Source: Kondoa malvinella
Lineage: Eukaryota; Basidiomycota; Agaricostilbomycetes; Agaricostilbales; Kondoaceae
DNA: 64,000 nt
Assembly (NCBI GenBank): GCA_039545315.1
Contig: BCIM01000001.1
Span: 1,074,443 to 1,138,442, forward strand
Direction: 5' to 3'
The position numbers were made by a program, and so were the translations under genes. The notes under the pieces were generated by a model that did no database searches, had not been told where the DNA came from, and saw only the letters and a list, made by a program, of their open reading frames with translations. This document shows positions 11,914 to 24,470 of the stretch, piece by piece (the first letter of the stretch is position 1; every line of letters starts with the position of its first letter).

Positions 11914-13920
11914 ATGACTTCGCAACGAGGCGTACTGGCGTACATCGCGAGCTTCTGGACACTTGATCTCTTTCACTGCTCGCCATGGACTGCTCGTCTA
12001 CTATGCGCACCTTTTCAGATCTTCCCTCCATTGGCTACTCTTCTCACTCTGCTGCACCTTACGCGCTACATCAAGCTACCGAGCCTAGTCTTTGCCTATC
12101 TAGCGTTTGAGACTATCTTCTATGCGTAAGTAGTCACCCAGGATCTGCCATACCTGCTCAATACCATTGATAGCGGATACATGTACACAGCCTACACATC
12201 GCAAGGAAGAGTGCTCAACGTCTCAAGAGATCGAGCTGAAATCCTCAAGCTCTTCAACCGCGCTTTAATGTTTGGCCTACCACCCGAAATGGAGACCAAA
12301 CCGATCCCGCACGACCTCGATAGCTCTTCTGAACGAGTTACGACTTTCAGAAAAGGGTTCAGCGCTTGGTTCTTCAATGTTCCGTTTGTTGAATTGGAGA
12401 GCGAGGACGTATTGAATTGGCTAGCGTGGAGTTTGCTAGACTCGGAATTACCTGCTTCGGGCGATGATCGGACGACATGTGAAGAGTGCTTGAAGTTGGT
12501 GGAAAAGCGTGCAGCGTGGAAGTTCAAGCAGGGCAAGAGCAATCGACCTTGTATCAGGTTGACGATCGATCCTGTGCGAGTTGCGGCCAGGCCTTTCTTC
12601 CTTTACGTTAGTGTGGGTGCTTGGAACAAAGGCTGGGAATGGATCCTATTGGCAAGAGGGTTCAAGAAGATTACAAGTCGGGATGACGCAAAGATTGAGG
12701 CTTTACTACATGTGCCGAATGGATGGCAGGAACATCAAACGAAACTACCTCTACTCTTTTTGCATGGATTGGGACTAGGTTTCGCTGTTTGTTCCGTCCT
12801 CGGTTTTCTCCACTCTAGCTGAACCTTTCCATAGCAATACCGCTCGCTCATTCAGACACTGGCAAGACCAGGCGCACTACCAAAAGGCGATCGCCCAATC
12901 CTCATTCTCATTCAACCGAACATCTCAATGACCTTAGGGCATCGCTATCACCTCCGTCCACCTTCAAGAGTCGCAGTACAGCAAGGCTTATTAGACATCA
13001 TTGATCAATTAGGCTGGGAAGAAAAGGGCATTGAAGTGTTGAGCCATTCATTCGGAACGATCGTGCATGGCCAGCTATTGAAGAACAAGCCGGATCTGGT
13101 CAAAAGGTCTTGCTTTGTTGATCCTGTGTAAGAATATGTTGCTGCTCTGTCCATCAAAGTCTGACCATGGATATGGATGTCAGTTGTTTCTGCTTGTGGG
13201 AGCCGAATGTGAGTGCAGTGCCCAACATAAATGGCCAAAGTCTGACTACCTCACGTTGGCTAGATCCCGAACAAGTGAGTTCGTTCAAGCAAGAGCATGT
13301 CCCTTCTGATGCATTCATCTCAGCTTCTTGTACAAAGTCCCCGAAAGCGGTATAGAGACATTGATGCGGTGAGGTTCGCTTTTGTGCCTTTTGGACTATT
13401 CTCATCCGAAGCAGGTACTTTGTCGCTCGCGAACTGGGCATTGCACTTTCGATACAGCGACATTTTGACTGTTAGTGCTTCTTCCCCATACCTACTTCAT
13501 ATGAACCGAGTTAAACCAGGGGCGGATAACCTACTTTGGCATCATCAGATACCCAACGTCTCAGATCCGTGCGTCCATTCGGTCAATTAAATGACACGCC
13601 TCATTAGAGTCCATCACATTCAGGCACAAGACAAGCTTCTTCCTTGCTGGTCAAGATGGAGTTGCATATACTCCTCAGATCCGCACATACTTGCTTGAAC
13701 GTGAGTGAGACGGCTCAAAGCTGACAATTGTAGCTTACGAAATGGTCTTACCACAGGCGGCGTAAGTGAAGAATCAGGTGGCTTATACCTCGAACCTGAG
13801 GCAGCGCATGGTGAGTCTTAGTTTCGCATGATCTGCTCCAGCTAATATTAGGCAGGCGAATCACTCATTACGGGCGGCAAGACACTCAAGAAGATCATGC
13901 TTTGGCTTACGGAAGCTTGA
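11914..13920 (+). CDS. Alpha/beta hydrolase with N-terminal membrane segments
   Basis: Eleven exons sum to 1500 nt, 499 residues: 11914-12125, 12174-12786, 12835-13127, 13184-13208, 13264-13274, 13324-13368, 13415-13470, 13520-13568, 13624-13700, 13757-13810, 13856-13920. Hydrophobic N-terminal segments (residues ~25-75) suggest a membrane anchor. The hydrolase domain starts about residue 275 at LPLLFLHGLGLGFA (oxyanion HG), with the nucleophile elbow VLSHSFGT (Ser in SHSFG), then DPV, and GQDGVAYTP and AAHGE near the end supplying the likely Asp and His. This matches fungal membrane-linked alpha/beta hydrolases of unknown substrate (lipase- or esterase-like). The fifth exon is only 11 nt; without it the conserved FLYKVPESGIETLMR is out of frame. 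Exon 2 must end at gtttgt (12787), not at the nearer gtttcg. Confidence 0.85.
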
Positions 13921-14363
13921 CCGTGCTCCTACCACGTTATGACGAGGATGGTTAGTAGATTTAGAGCATGAACATTAGATCTGTATAGTTATAGAGCATC
14001 TAGAGTAATATACAGGTATACAGGTTGCATTGTACCTGGGATCGCAAATACACAGGCATCATATAGAGAACAAAAACGGAACCGGAAGCCACAGGAGCCT
14101 GGACAGGAGCCTGGCTCTTCGTCGCAACCGATCCGAACCCACCACAAGCGCTGAGCAGCATCTGTTCTGGTGCATGGCTCTGTGAAACTGTGCGATTTAG
14201 ACGAGGTTGGCGCGAAAAGAAACGTGAAGCCTACCGAGCTTTGTTTGACCAGCTCATACCTCCGAAACCTCGCCGATTCCGACAAACACTTGACCGCATG
14301 TCGTATCTGTAATGAAGTGGTCAGGATAGTGCGCCCGAGCCGATCAAGAATCAAGCATACGTT
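13921..14363. other. Convergent intergenic region
   Basis: 443 bp between two genes that end towards each other. It should contain both 3' ends. Reading frames here lack homology and splice context. No hairpin terminator is expected in a eukaryote and none was noted. Confidence 0.6.
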
Positions 14364-15193
14364 TCATTCTAGCTGCTTCGCTTCACCTGTCCATAGCAGC
14401 CATCTGTATAGCGCTATGCCCAGAGGAACTGTCGCATTGTTCTTGAGCAACGCGTATGTAGCCTGCGGTTGTGTCTCAACAAGCGACAACACTTGCTGAA
14501 CAGCCGGTAATTGATCTGCCTCTTCCTCTGACGGATTGGCAAAGATCGCCGACAGGTTGTACACTGGCAGGTCTGGTCGACTTGTAAACTCGGATAGATG
14601 CGGTTTGCTAAAGGGTTTCACCGAAGCAGGATCTTCCGGTAGACTGCGAAGGAGAGCGCTTGCTGGATCTTCGTGCGATAGGACCTTGATCCATTTCTTA
14701 TCCAGGTGGTAGAACTCTTGAGCGATTCTGCGACGGAGTTGAGCTTGCACCAAGTCGATCAAAGACGGGATGAGAGCAGATTTAGGATAAAAGCGTTTCA
14801 AGTCAGCGCCTGCTTGAACGTAAGCTCAGCATAGGCGACATCGTCTTACTGACCTTTGCCTGCGATTAGAGCAGACTCGAAAGTTTCGCGAGCACAGGTA
14901 AGGTAGTTTGACCTCGAAGAGACTGGTTTGCTGGACTGCGAATGCAGCAGGTTGTGAGGAACGACGTAGGACTGGCCAGATGCCGATGTCGCAGAATGCA
15001 GAGGAATGAGGAAGTCTAGAGTAGCAAGTAAGAACAGACAGATGCATGCTTTCAAACGAGAAACCTCTTGGGAGATGCAAGCCGGTGTGCACACAGACGC
15101 GCAGAGGAGAGGATAGCATACGCTCTGAGGTAAGGAGTGAATCAGGAGACCTGTATAGGCAGCGTAGACAGCACAGACGATATGGACTGGCAT
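14364..15193 (-). CDS. Unknown protein with N-terminal hydrophobic segments
   Basis: Two exons (15193-14854, 14809-14364) give 786 nt, 261 residues; the intron has donor gtcagt and acceptor ttcaagcag. The first 70 residues are strongly hydrophobic (HIVCAVYAAYTGLLIHSL, LKACICLFLLATLDFLIPL), suggesting two membrane helices. The rest is soluble, with YPKSALIPSLIDLVQAQLRR and DLPVYNLSAIFANPSEEEAD, and it ends LGIALYRWLLWTGEAKQLE. I do not recognise the family. The start is uncertain: the chosen ATG is preceded by an out-of-frame ATG at 15206 and by a short upstream frame beginning MSCSASRLSARRAH near 15282. The latter resembles a mitochondrial presequence and could be an unrecognised first exon or a uORF. 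Confidence 0.55.
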
Positions 15194-15436
15194 GCTTCAG
15201 AGGCATCTCGAAGTCTCAAGCGAGACAAGTTTATCAGGCAGTATGAGCGCGTCTTGCTGATAGTCGACTAGCTGAGCAGCTCATGTATTCGCCTTCATTG
15301 ACAATCCGACAGGCTGCAGACTTCGCAGAAATCGCTGTTACGGAAGAAGGACGTTACAGTTACAGTTACACTTTCGAAAAGCAGTTTGTATTCGATACAA
15401 GCATACTATCCTACAGCTAGCGATTGCGCAGTGCAA

Positions 15437-17304
15437 TTACTTTTGACCATGACCCTTGATAGCTGAACCAGCCTGTGGGAAATCGAATGTACCTGTGAAG
15501 ACACCATTTTCAGCAGCATACAAGGCTCGGAGCCACTGTACTGACCAGCGAAGTTCATAAGGAAGGTGGTCTCGCCTCCATTGGTGGTAGGGTCTTGACC
15601 GATGAAGCTATACTCGAAAGTCAGTCGCTAACTTCCTCGGCATCAGAAGAAACTCACTTCATTGGGAAGCCGATGTCGAAGCTGCTTCCACTTTCTAGAG
15701 TCTTGATGTGTTCGGGCGTAAGCTGACAGAAGGCTTGAGTGATGACTCGATCAGGGCTGAAGTATAGCTCACCGTGATTTTCAAGGAGTCAATGTTGCTC
15801 ATGAGATGCTCGACCTTACGTCCACCGCTACACAGTACATGAGCAGAGTAACGCACAGGGAAGATAGGACGTACACGATAGGGAAGACATAAGGCACCTT
15901 CTGCTGAACGTACGCGAGCGCGACGGCTTGAATGCCAACGCCCAACTCTTTAGCGACCTTGTCCAAGTTTTCGCTGACGCGAACTTGGTCTTCGGTCTGT
16001 TTGTCATTGCCCATCATGCTGCGCAAACCTTCACCAGCATTTTTGCGCTCTTCCAACTGCTCTTTTGTCTGGAATTTCCCACCGCCGATAGCATCTGTAC
16101 AGCAATCAGGGTACTCGCCCAGAGCTGCTGAGCTTGTAGCTTACCCCAAGGCGCGATCTGTGACGAGAGTTCAACATGACATCGCAGCAACAATATAGTA
16201 CGTACAGCCATTCCTTCGTGTCTGACCATAGGGATGATTTCCCTCTCAAGGTCACGAATGAGGACATTCCACCGTCCTTGGTAGATGACGAAAGCTGAAC
16301 CAAAGTACGTTAGCGAAGATCCATTCCAAGCTATGGAAACTCACGAGACAAGCCATGATCGCGAGCGTATCTGTTTGCGCTTGAAACGACCCAGGCGGGT
16401 GTGTCGCTAATGCCTAGATAGAGCACTTTTCCAGACTTGACGAGGTTGTTGAGGCCAATCATCTAGGTTAGAATGAGCGATTGCCAATACACAGATCACT
16501 TGTACGTACGATCTCTTCAATGCTGCTAGTCCAGTCATACCAATGTAGATACAAAATATCGACTGCCCAAACGTAACTTGAGCAAAACGAAGTTCAGGCG
16601 GCAAGCGGTAGACGCACTGTAACTAGTTTGTAGCTTCTTCAAGGAAGCTTCCACACTGAGGTTCATGCTCTTGACGCTGTTGCCGCAGTAGTTTGCGCGA
16701 ATGTTTTTTGCATCAGGCTTGTACATGGTAGTGAACTCTATCTGTTGCATCAGATCTGGGTACAAATGCAAGAAGAGAGCGACACACTGGTAGCAATGAC
16801 CATTTCGTCACGGTTTTGGCGCTTCTGCATCCACTCGCCAATGTATTGCTCGCTCTGGCCGTCTTGATAGTTGCTGTGAAGTATAACATGAGCAATTGTA
16901 TGTGCTAGACTGCGCAAATTACTTTGCTGTGTCGATAGTATTGCCTCCGGCACTACACCAAGTGCATCAGCATCAACCATCACGAGGACGGCGACCGCTC
17001 ACTCGTAGAAAGCATCAAGTAGCTTGAAGCTCTTCTCCTTGTCCATGGTACCCATGACTTAAGTAATCGTCAGCGGGCCGAGAGATGCGGAAGCTAGAAC
17101 TTGGAAGACCTACAGCTACTCCATGCATCTCCAATAGACATGGCTCCGAGCTGCAGAGGTGAGACGCGCAGGCCGCATGATGGTGACAAGACTCTAAGGC
17201 GGCCTAGAGGAGTTGCTGGCCCGCTATTGATGGGACGAGGTATATCAGCCGAGAGGACGAGCAGTCGAATGTCGGACTTACGGTGCAGGTGCGAAAGTTG
17301 ACAT
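15437..17304 (-). CDS. Aldo-keto reductase, aryl-alcohol dehydrogenase type
   Basis: NADPH-dependent aldo-keto reductase of the fungal AAD group (AKR9-like), predicted cytosolic. Spliced residues begin [20 protein letters not shown] and continue [36 protein letters not shown] (substrate/catalytic Asp region), [17 protein letters not shown] (catalytic Tyr), VIATKFTTMYKP (catalytic Lys), [17 protein letters not shown] (catalytic His), [29 protein letters not shown], and [15 protein letters not shown] before the cofactor-binding [15 protein letters not shown]. It ends [11 protein letters not shown] count 14 introns, all GT-AG and in frame, which is high for a gene of about 390 residues. The family reduces or oxidises aromatic aldehydes/alcohols; the natural substrate here cannot be told. 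Confidence 0.92.
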
Positions 17305-17566
17305 GCTATCTGTATTGTTGTATGAAATAAGAAGAGAACACGAGAGTGATGGTCAGAAGCAAGGAGGGCTGTCCATTCAGCAGGCATCGTCATACCCCGT
17401 TTCGCCGAAAATGATGCCGAACGCGTCGCCAGCGCTGAAGAGCAGAGACATAGACACAGGCTGCAGAGATTGAATACAGCGAACAGGAGAGCAGGGCCCA
17501 GTGGAACGCGTTCGAATGTGCGCGAGCCGAATAGACGTTTGAGCTCTGTCATCCATGTCGAGGTGA

Positions 17567-19544
17567 ATGAACACATGGCAGCAGCGGCGAGATAGACTAG
17601 AGGATCTGCTCGACCTGCGCGATGATGACCTGGACCGACGCTTCGATGACAAGCAAACAGGCGAAGTCGCTCAATTATGTCTTCACCCGAAAAAGGATTT
17701 CAGAGCACTAGAGACCCTCGTACAAACACCTCAGAGTTCTGTTTGCTTCGTCTCAACACCGCTAGCGAGAAATGGATCAGTCTTTGTGCGGAAATCGGTC
17801 ACCAAACAATGGGCGGACCGAATGAAAGGAGTAGGGTCCTCAAGCATGTGTCTTCGCATATCGCTGACCGTATGGGTGCAGCAAACCTCGCCTTTGCTCG
17901 AGCGAAAAATCCTACTTGAAGCGTCAAAAGCGTCGAGGCATGACATACCGAAACTGCTCTGTGCTCTGGCAGACGCAGAATCGCTCTACATCTTCCTCGA
18001 GTATGCTGCTCGTGGTAGTCTATGGGACCTCATGGAGTCTTCAGTCAACGGACTACTGGACGAGGATGTGTTGCGACCTTGGATCAAGCAAAGTGTTCTA
18101 GCTTTGGCTTGGCTGCATTCCGCTGGCTGGGTTCATCGGTACGTGTCTGTAAACCAGCCCTGTACGGCTGCTAAGACACTTTTATTAGTGACATCAAACC
18201 GCACAATATGCTCATCACTTTGGCCAATACCATCCAGATTACCGACTTTGGCAGTGCTGCTCCGCTGCAAGGGTCATCTCGCAAAGTACCACAGACATAC
18301 TGCACATGTGTCGTTGGTACCATCGTAAGCTAACCAGTCGCGTCGTGTGCTATGTTGACCAGCTTTTAGGACTACATCCCACCGGAAGTGCTGCTTGCCC
18401 ATCAAGATGCTCTTGCCTTGATGGATTTATCATCAGCAGTCTCTCCCGAACCTCTACATATCGAGGAAGACGACATGTCAAATCTTGACTCCCGTATCGA
18501 TTCTTGGAGTCTAGGTGTTGTGCTGTACGAAGTGGGCTTCCTCTACTGTCTCTCGCCTCCAGTGCTTATGGATTGTATTGTATGATAGGCTCTGTATGGC
18601 GAAGCGCCCTTCTTTCACGAAGCTGTGGCAGCCACCTATCAGAATATCTTGGATCATACAGTCAGTTGAGGTGTTGACTTTGGGCTAAAGCTCAATAATA
18701 GACACGACATTGGACTGACAGGACACACTCGAATACCCTGATCGACCTGATCTTGATGTCTCGTCTGAGTGTCTCGACTTTATGCAAAGGTTGGTGGTCT
18801 AAAAGGCATGGAATCACGCTGATCTCTGGGATAGCTGTCTAGTCGACCAAGAACAGCGCTCAACTATGCTCACACTAGAATGTCATCCCTTCTTAGCATC
18901 ATCACAAGGTAAGATCACGTGCATTTAAGCTGACGAGTACTACTAATCGTAACTCAGGTACACCTATCAACACATTACCACCCATTCGATACCCAAAGAA
19001 TCCCTTATCAGCATCCAAAACATTTAGCTCTACCCAATCACGACCCTTCGACTTTTCAATGTTCTTTTCGTCACCCGGTCTCAATGCTCTACGCCAGAGT
19101 CGGGCCAGCCGCTCTCCTTCCGTCCCAAAAAATCAACCTACCTCTTGGGCTGGCTTCACCTACCTCCCACCAGGCAACATCTTCTCCCTACCCGAATTCG
19201 CACCTCTACCACCTCCGCCGATCTTGAAGAAATCACCTAGTCCAATGTCTTTCGTCACGCCTGCTAGACTTGGTCGACCTGATATAGGCACTACGACTAC
19301 AGCAAGGAAGAAACGGCCTGTGACGGATCTGCAGGCGTTCGCACAGACGCTAGAGTATGGTGTGTTGAGCGTCAAGAAACGGATGAGCGCTTCAAGATCT
19401 CGATCACCTAGGCCTGTATCGCCTGTCTTTGTAGAGGAGAAGCCAGAGGATAAATGGGATGTGTTGGATCGTCGGCAGCAGAAGTTGTTGGATGAGCTAG
19501 ATGGACTAGAGTTGCGCTATAGGGGTTTGTTGGCTAGGCGATAA
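17567..19544 (+). CDS. Ser/Thr protein kinase, AGC/citron-MRCK-like
   Basis: About eight exons code a protein of roughly 540 residues. The kinase domain holds VFVRKSVTK (ATP-anchoring Lys), [18 protein letters not shown] (hinge), [13 protein letters not shown] split by an intron (catalytic loop HRDIKPHN), ITDFGSAA (DFG), [17 protein letters not shown] (activation/APE-like segment) and [21 protein letters not shown]. The remainder is Ser/Pro-rich, with [11 protein letters not shown] and a C-terminal helix [18 protein letters not shown]. The loop sequence and WAGFTY resemble the AGC kinases of the citron/MRCK group seen in basidiomycetes. An intron with donor gtaggg at about 17831 and acceptor tgggtgcag removes an insertion between RMKG and QTSPLLERK; the frame also reads through it, so retention is possible. 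The ATG at 17567 is the first in frame, but the usual N-lobe start is short, so a 5' exon may be missing. Confidence 0.8.
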
Positions 19545-19639
19545 CTTGTGCATCTGTCTATACTGTCACCAGTGGCCAGTCTTCTTCGTCATTCCAACAA
19601 AAATATTCTCTCGAAGCTTCTTGCATTACAACCGTAAAA

Positions 19640-20955
19640 ATGACTACTACACATCCTCCTGTATGTATAGCGCTGCGGGCTGTCGCATATAATTGACCAG
19701 GCTCTCAGGTTACATGGGCGCAACGCTCAAGCGATAGCGAAGCTGAAAAGAACAGTGAGCAGAAGTTGCATGATGCACGAGTATTTTTTGCTCAGATCTG
19801 CTTTCTTTACAGTCCTATTCGTCACTCTGGTCATTCGTTAGTTCTCACACTTGGCAGCCAACTGGACACAGAAGGTTGATGTGTCGTAAAATAGCGGATC
19901 TCGAGGCTGGATACAAGCTTGAATTTCCAGATGGCAAGAAGCTCGTGTTCGAGGGCAAGTCCAAGTTAGACAAGAACAAGACTTACGCGCTTGATCTGGA
20001 GCTATACGCCGAAGTCGAGGCTGATGCTGACAAGAGGAAAGAAGCTCTTAATGGCAAAGACCTGAGCTTGGTCCTGACGAAAAAGGGTGTGTCCAAAGCA
20101 CCTGTGTCAGAGTCATTCTGATACCCAGGCCCTGGTGCACAGTCCTCGCTGAAGAATTCTGGCCGAGACTATCAAAGGACAAGAGAGTCGCTTTCATCAA
20201 GACTGACTTCTCCAAGGTGAGAGGGAAGTAGTCGTGTCCGGCCTTGAGCTGATCACCTTCTTTTTTCATCACAGTGGGTAGATGAAGACGAGCGTGCGCA
20301 ATCTCGATTGTCATTATGGTTGCACATATTGACGTGAGGGCTTGCACACAGAGGACGGCGCACCAGAACCAGTTCAAGACCAAGCCGGACCAGGTGACAA
20401 CATGGACATGGCCTCGATGATGCAGCGTAAGTAGTCCCTTTCCTTACTATCTTGATCTCGCTCATGTCTATGTATGCAGAGATGGGCGGAAACAACACGG
20501 GCCAAGGAGGGTAAGCTCTTGCCCATTGTTTCACTTGGAATTACAGTTGACGATAATTCACAGAATGGGCGGGTCAGTCTAAATTCTCAAGATCTGCGGT
20601 CTGGTCTCACGTAATGTATCTCTAGCATGGACATGGAAGCTCTAATGAAGCAAATGGGCCAAGGAGGAGGAATGGGCGGTGCTGGTGGTATGCCTGACTT
20701 CTCAAAGATGGGCGGCATGGGCGGTATGGGTGGAGACGATGAAGATGATGATGACGTACGTTTGGTACACTTTCAGCTCGCAGAGTGCTGAAGAGGCCAC
20801 TTCGTACAGATGCCTCCGCTAGAGAATGCCGGGCCCGAAGGCAAAGGCAAAGCAAAGGCTGCAGCGGATGACGAGTGAGTTTTTCTTTTTACAATGCTAC
20901 TTCGCGGACTGATTGTGTATCAGCGACGACGATGACATGCCTCCCCTCGAGTAAG
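19640..20955 (+). CDS. SBA1: HSP90 co-chaperone p23/Sba1
   Basis: Small HSP90 co-chaperone with a CS (p23) domain, which stabilises the closed ATP-bound HSP90 dimer in cytosol and nucleus. Spliced sequence begins MTTTHPPVTWAQRSSDSEAE, continues through LEAGYKLEFPDGKKLVFEGK, EFWPRLSKDKR and FIKTDFSKWVDEDE, and ends in a Gly/Met-rich segment (MPDFSKMGGMGGMGGDDED) and the acidic DDDDMPPLE tail typical of fungal p23. WPRLSKDK and TDFSKWVDEDE are family signatures. About ten exons are needed, one of them the 9-nt exon 20564-20572 coding GMGG. The first exon is only 21 nt (19640-19660). Confidence 0.93.
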
Positions 20956-21181
20956 CGCGGTCAAAGTATAGCCTCCAAACAACCGCATGCTGTCATTTGA
21001 CAATCTCTTGGGAAACGAAAGGAAGGAAACTAAAATCGCATAATCTTGCATTGTGAACAATTTAGAAAAGCTCTATCGTCACACAGCATCGTTGATACTA
21101 TGACGAATGAGGGCGGCAGCAAGCTCTGACTGAGAGTATGTGAAAGTATGTGCATTGCCAACCAAATACAGCCGAAGCTCT

Positions 21182-21809
21182 CTATGCCGACTCGCCCGCC
21201 AAGTGACCTGTGAGGACCATAGTCACAATCTGCACATTGGCCGAGACCGTTTTCACCAGACTTACCAGCCTTCGAGTTGTAGTACTCGTTCTTCTTTCCC
21301 GCCCATTGCATGACGACGTATGCTGTACATCGAATTCAAGCTCGGGAGCTGTCATACAGCAACGAGAAAGAGAGACGCACCGATCACGAAAGGAGGAACG
21401 ACATAAGGGACCTGCTTTAGGACTCTGGTGGTACCTTGGAAGAGCGAGTGCTTGAAAGCGCCTTGCATTGGGTTTTGGCGGTATTCAGAGAGGGCTGTTC
21501 ATGCCAGTTGTCTGTGAGTCTCATGAGCAGACAAGAAAGCAAGGGGACGAACAATATTGAGTAATGCGCTTTTGTGGTAGACCTCCCACTGAGGACTTGT
21601 TAGCTTGCTTGTATGTGGAGGGAGAGAAGAGCTTACTGTCACCCCACCAGCCCATCTATCTGGATTATCAGAGGAGAACTGTATTATAGCCACAGACATA
21701 CGAATTTCTTGCCTGTTCGACCCTTATGCATGAGCGGCATTAAAGCAGCGGATACGAAAGATTACGAACCAGTTGGCATACCGCTTTGATTGACTGCAGT
21801 TGACCTCAT
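21182..21809 (-). CDS. QCR8: Cytochrome b-c1 complex subunit 8
   Basis: Ubiquinol-cytochrome c reductase (complex III) subunit of the mitochondrial inner membrane. Exons rebuild MRSTAVNQSGMPTG..., then MGWWGDSGRSTTKAHYSI, LSEYRQNPMQGAFKHSLFQG, the single membrane helix RVLKQVPYVVPPFVI, YVVMQWAGKKNEYYNSKAG and HLAGESA. MGWWGD, the LSEYRQNPM-type motif and the terminal YYNSKAGH are hallmarks of QCR8. Six short exons are used; the acceptor ahead of MGWWGD is atag rather than the cag four bases earlier, because only that keeps the frame. Length (about 105 residues) fits the family. Confidence 0.92.
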
Positions 21810-22437
21810 CTTGATCTAGTCTATCGAGCAAGAAATTGAGTGAGAATGCTTTCTTGCGATGTTTGGCAGATATTTCGGCAGAGAAGTGTCAGAACGAGTC
21901 GAAACACAGTGCAATAGCAGCATAGACTTCTGCTCTAGCCAGCCGTAGCGTAGGGCCTGGCAGCGAGAGATGAAAGTGGCCAAGGGCACCGGTAGACGAG
22001 ATTTTTGATCTCTCGTTGACGCTGGTATATTCGCATTGCGGGTATCTCGCAGGACGTTTGTAGATCTGTATTGTAGCGCTACTCACTGTTTTGACTGAAG
22101 ATGGTGGAAATAAGCAACCCGACTCGGATTCGACCGCTGTTGTCCTACAGCCGCCTCTCGCCTGTCCAATATGGCTATATTCACAATAGTGCTGCCATGC
22201 ATCAAGCTCGATGGAAGCAACAAAGGCCTGGCCTCTGTCATGCGGATCTGAATTTGCTCTCGGACCTCTTTGAGCTCAATCCCCTTTTGTTTCCGTTTGC
22301 TCTCTTTCTCTCTCTCTTCCGTGCTTGAATCGAACAAACTCATATTCGCCTGAACCGTCTCGCTACTTCGCTCGCTGGTCCATGATCGCTGGTCCTTTTG
22401 CCTAATCCAGCACTTATTGAGCACCTCTTTTGTCAAG
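21810..22437. other. Divergent promoter region, QCR8 / methyltransferase
   Basis: 628 bp between divergent start codons. It contains a pyrimidine-rich run (about 22293-22325) just upstream of the plus-strand gene, typical of fungal promoters and leaders. Frames seen here on both strands are short and lack support. Confidence 0.6.
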
Positions 22438-24302
22438 ATGACTCCAATACCCAGGCATTCCGTTGATATCCAGGTCAATCCCTTGACTCCTACTGCCCGT
22501 AAAAGACATCAAGAGAGTTTACAAGCTTCTCCAGCTCTAAGTGAAGGCACTTCTATCGCTTCTTCAGACGGTCCCGCTACGCCTAAATCAACCTTTATGG
22601 CTTCCCCTCAGATCGGATCTGGACTAGGGAAAGAAACAAGTTGGTCTACTCTTGATAGCGAATATTCAAACTTCTCTGGTTTCTCGAGCAAAACTGTCCA
22701 AAGCAATACTACTGCTTCTACGCAATCTTCTCCACAGCAACGCTCTCATGTTACGAACAATAGACTGTCTACCTTTTCTCCTTCGCAACAATTTCAGGAT
22801 GATGATAGCACGGCCTCCACTCATGCTCAGGACTCGAGGGTTGGTGGAGGTGAAGGGATAGACTGGTTCAAGATCAAGTCTGGGAAGCGTCACGTACCTT
22901 TGCCGATGAAAGAAGCGCCGTACCTGCTAGGCTATGAGAAGAGCGTCGATACATGGTGCGTGCCCATCGAGTATGGCAAATTTGTCCTCCTTACAAAGTA
23001 TATTCGCACAGGGCTAGTACAGTCAATTGTATCTTTCAACAAGTTTTTGGCTCATCAACATATACACATTCGCCAAAACGAACATCAGAAGACGTCTCGT
23101 CCTACGGCCGCAAAGTCACTCGACCATCAATCGGCAGTTCAACCGCCTCAACCAAACCTTCTACACCTAAAAGAGTACTCGACCTCGGATGTGGCTATGC
23201 AGGCAATTGGATCAGCCAAGCAGCCCAAGAATGGCCCAGCGCAACATTTATCGGTCTAGATCTAGCGCCTAACCTCATCCCGCTCGAGCATCTACCTGAA
23301 TCTATCCGGAACCGCATCTCTTTCGTCCAAGCAAACTTTTTATCGGACCGACTGCCTTTCCAAGATGGTGAATTCGATTTCGTTCGATTAAGTTTGTTAG
23401 GCTGTGCCGTACCTGAGAGCGGGTGGAATGATTTGATAGAGGAAGCGAGTCGAGTGTGCAGTGATGAGGGGAATGTCGAGGTATTGGACTGGAATAGTCA
23501 GAGCACGAGCGGGATGAGTGGGAAAGTCGACGAAGAGGCGCTGAGGCAAGATGTGTACAGCATGAATCTCAAGAGTGCTTATGTTGATCTGTAAGTCGGG
23601 CGAATCGTTATCAGCCTCGAGCTGATTCCAGGTTCCGCCCCGATTTACAGTGCGGCTCATTCATCATTGGACGCGCGTCTTCTTTCGCCTTATCCACTAT
23701 CAACAATACCTACTGCGCTAGTACTCGGTCTCAAAGATGTGCACTCGACAGGCGTTATGCAGTTCTCATCAGGATCAGATCTCTCTCGATCACCAAAATC
23801 CACAAATCGCTATGCCACAGCTTTGGACGATACCGCCATCCGAGTCCTGGCGCATACTCATATTAACCGCTTCGTCTCGATTTCAGACATTTACCATCAA
23901 GACCTTATCGCCGAGCACCCAGAAGCAAACATCTCGCTCAAAGACTCTGAGGCAATGTATCAAGCTTGGCGGAAAGAGAAACTGCATTCAGTCAATATGG
24001 CTGGTCTGCTTGAAGAAACCTTTGGCTGGACATGCGGTTTCGATACTAAAAGCGAAACCCTCGTCTCGCATAACGTGCACGCGCTCAACCGAGAACACGA
24101 GTCGGCTCAAATTCGAGCGGATATAGAACAAGACGCCGCTACTAGTGCGACTGTGACAGAATTGAGAAAGAAGATCAGAGAAGCAGAAGTGGAATTAGCT
24201 GCGGTGCGAAAAAGGCTGGGTAAAGGCGAAGCAGTGAGCTCGATTGTATCTGAAGGTTCGGGAATGGAGATCGCGGCTTTCGTTGGGAAACCTAGGCGGT
24301 AG
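22438..24302 (+). CDS. Class I SAM-dependent methyltransferase with disordered N-terminus
   Basis: The first 150 residues are Ser/Thr/Gln-rich and disordered. A conserved entry motif GIDWFKIKSGKRHVPLPMKE, ending PYLLGYEKSVDTW, precedes an intron near 22954-23015 whose exact acceptor I could not settle. The Rossmann domain follows: KRVLDLGCGYAGNWISQAA (SAM motif I), ATFIGLDLAPNLIPLEHLP (motif II), FLSDRLPFQDGEFDFVRLSL (motif IV region). An intron at about 23592-23650 is clear. The C-terminal 200 residues include a helical DISDIYHQDL-like region and a coiled coil (VTELRKKIREAEVELAAVRK). The substrate is unknown; many basidiomycete relatives are annotated only as methyltransferases. Confidence 0.8.
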
Positions 24303-24470
24303 CGGTGTTTCGTAGGCAGTGAGTGTGAGGACCACGTTGGTGTGGACGCTTATCCGTGAATGCAGTGCAAGGGTGTATGTTATGCTAATTGTACAAGAAT
24401 TGCGATGCTATATGAAGTGCTGGGTAACATGCTACCTGAGCTTTTGTGGTTGTTTTATCTTTTGCTGTTC

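Noticed and set aside
17094..17576. 160-codon minus-strand frame antisense to the AKR/kinase promoter
   Set aside because: Covers the first exons and introns of the aldo-keto reductase in read-through form; the spliced AKR explains the region.
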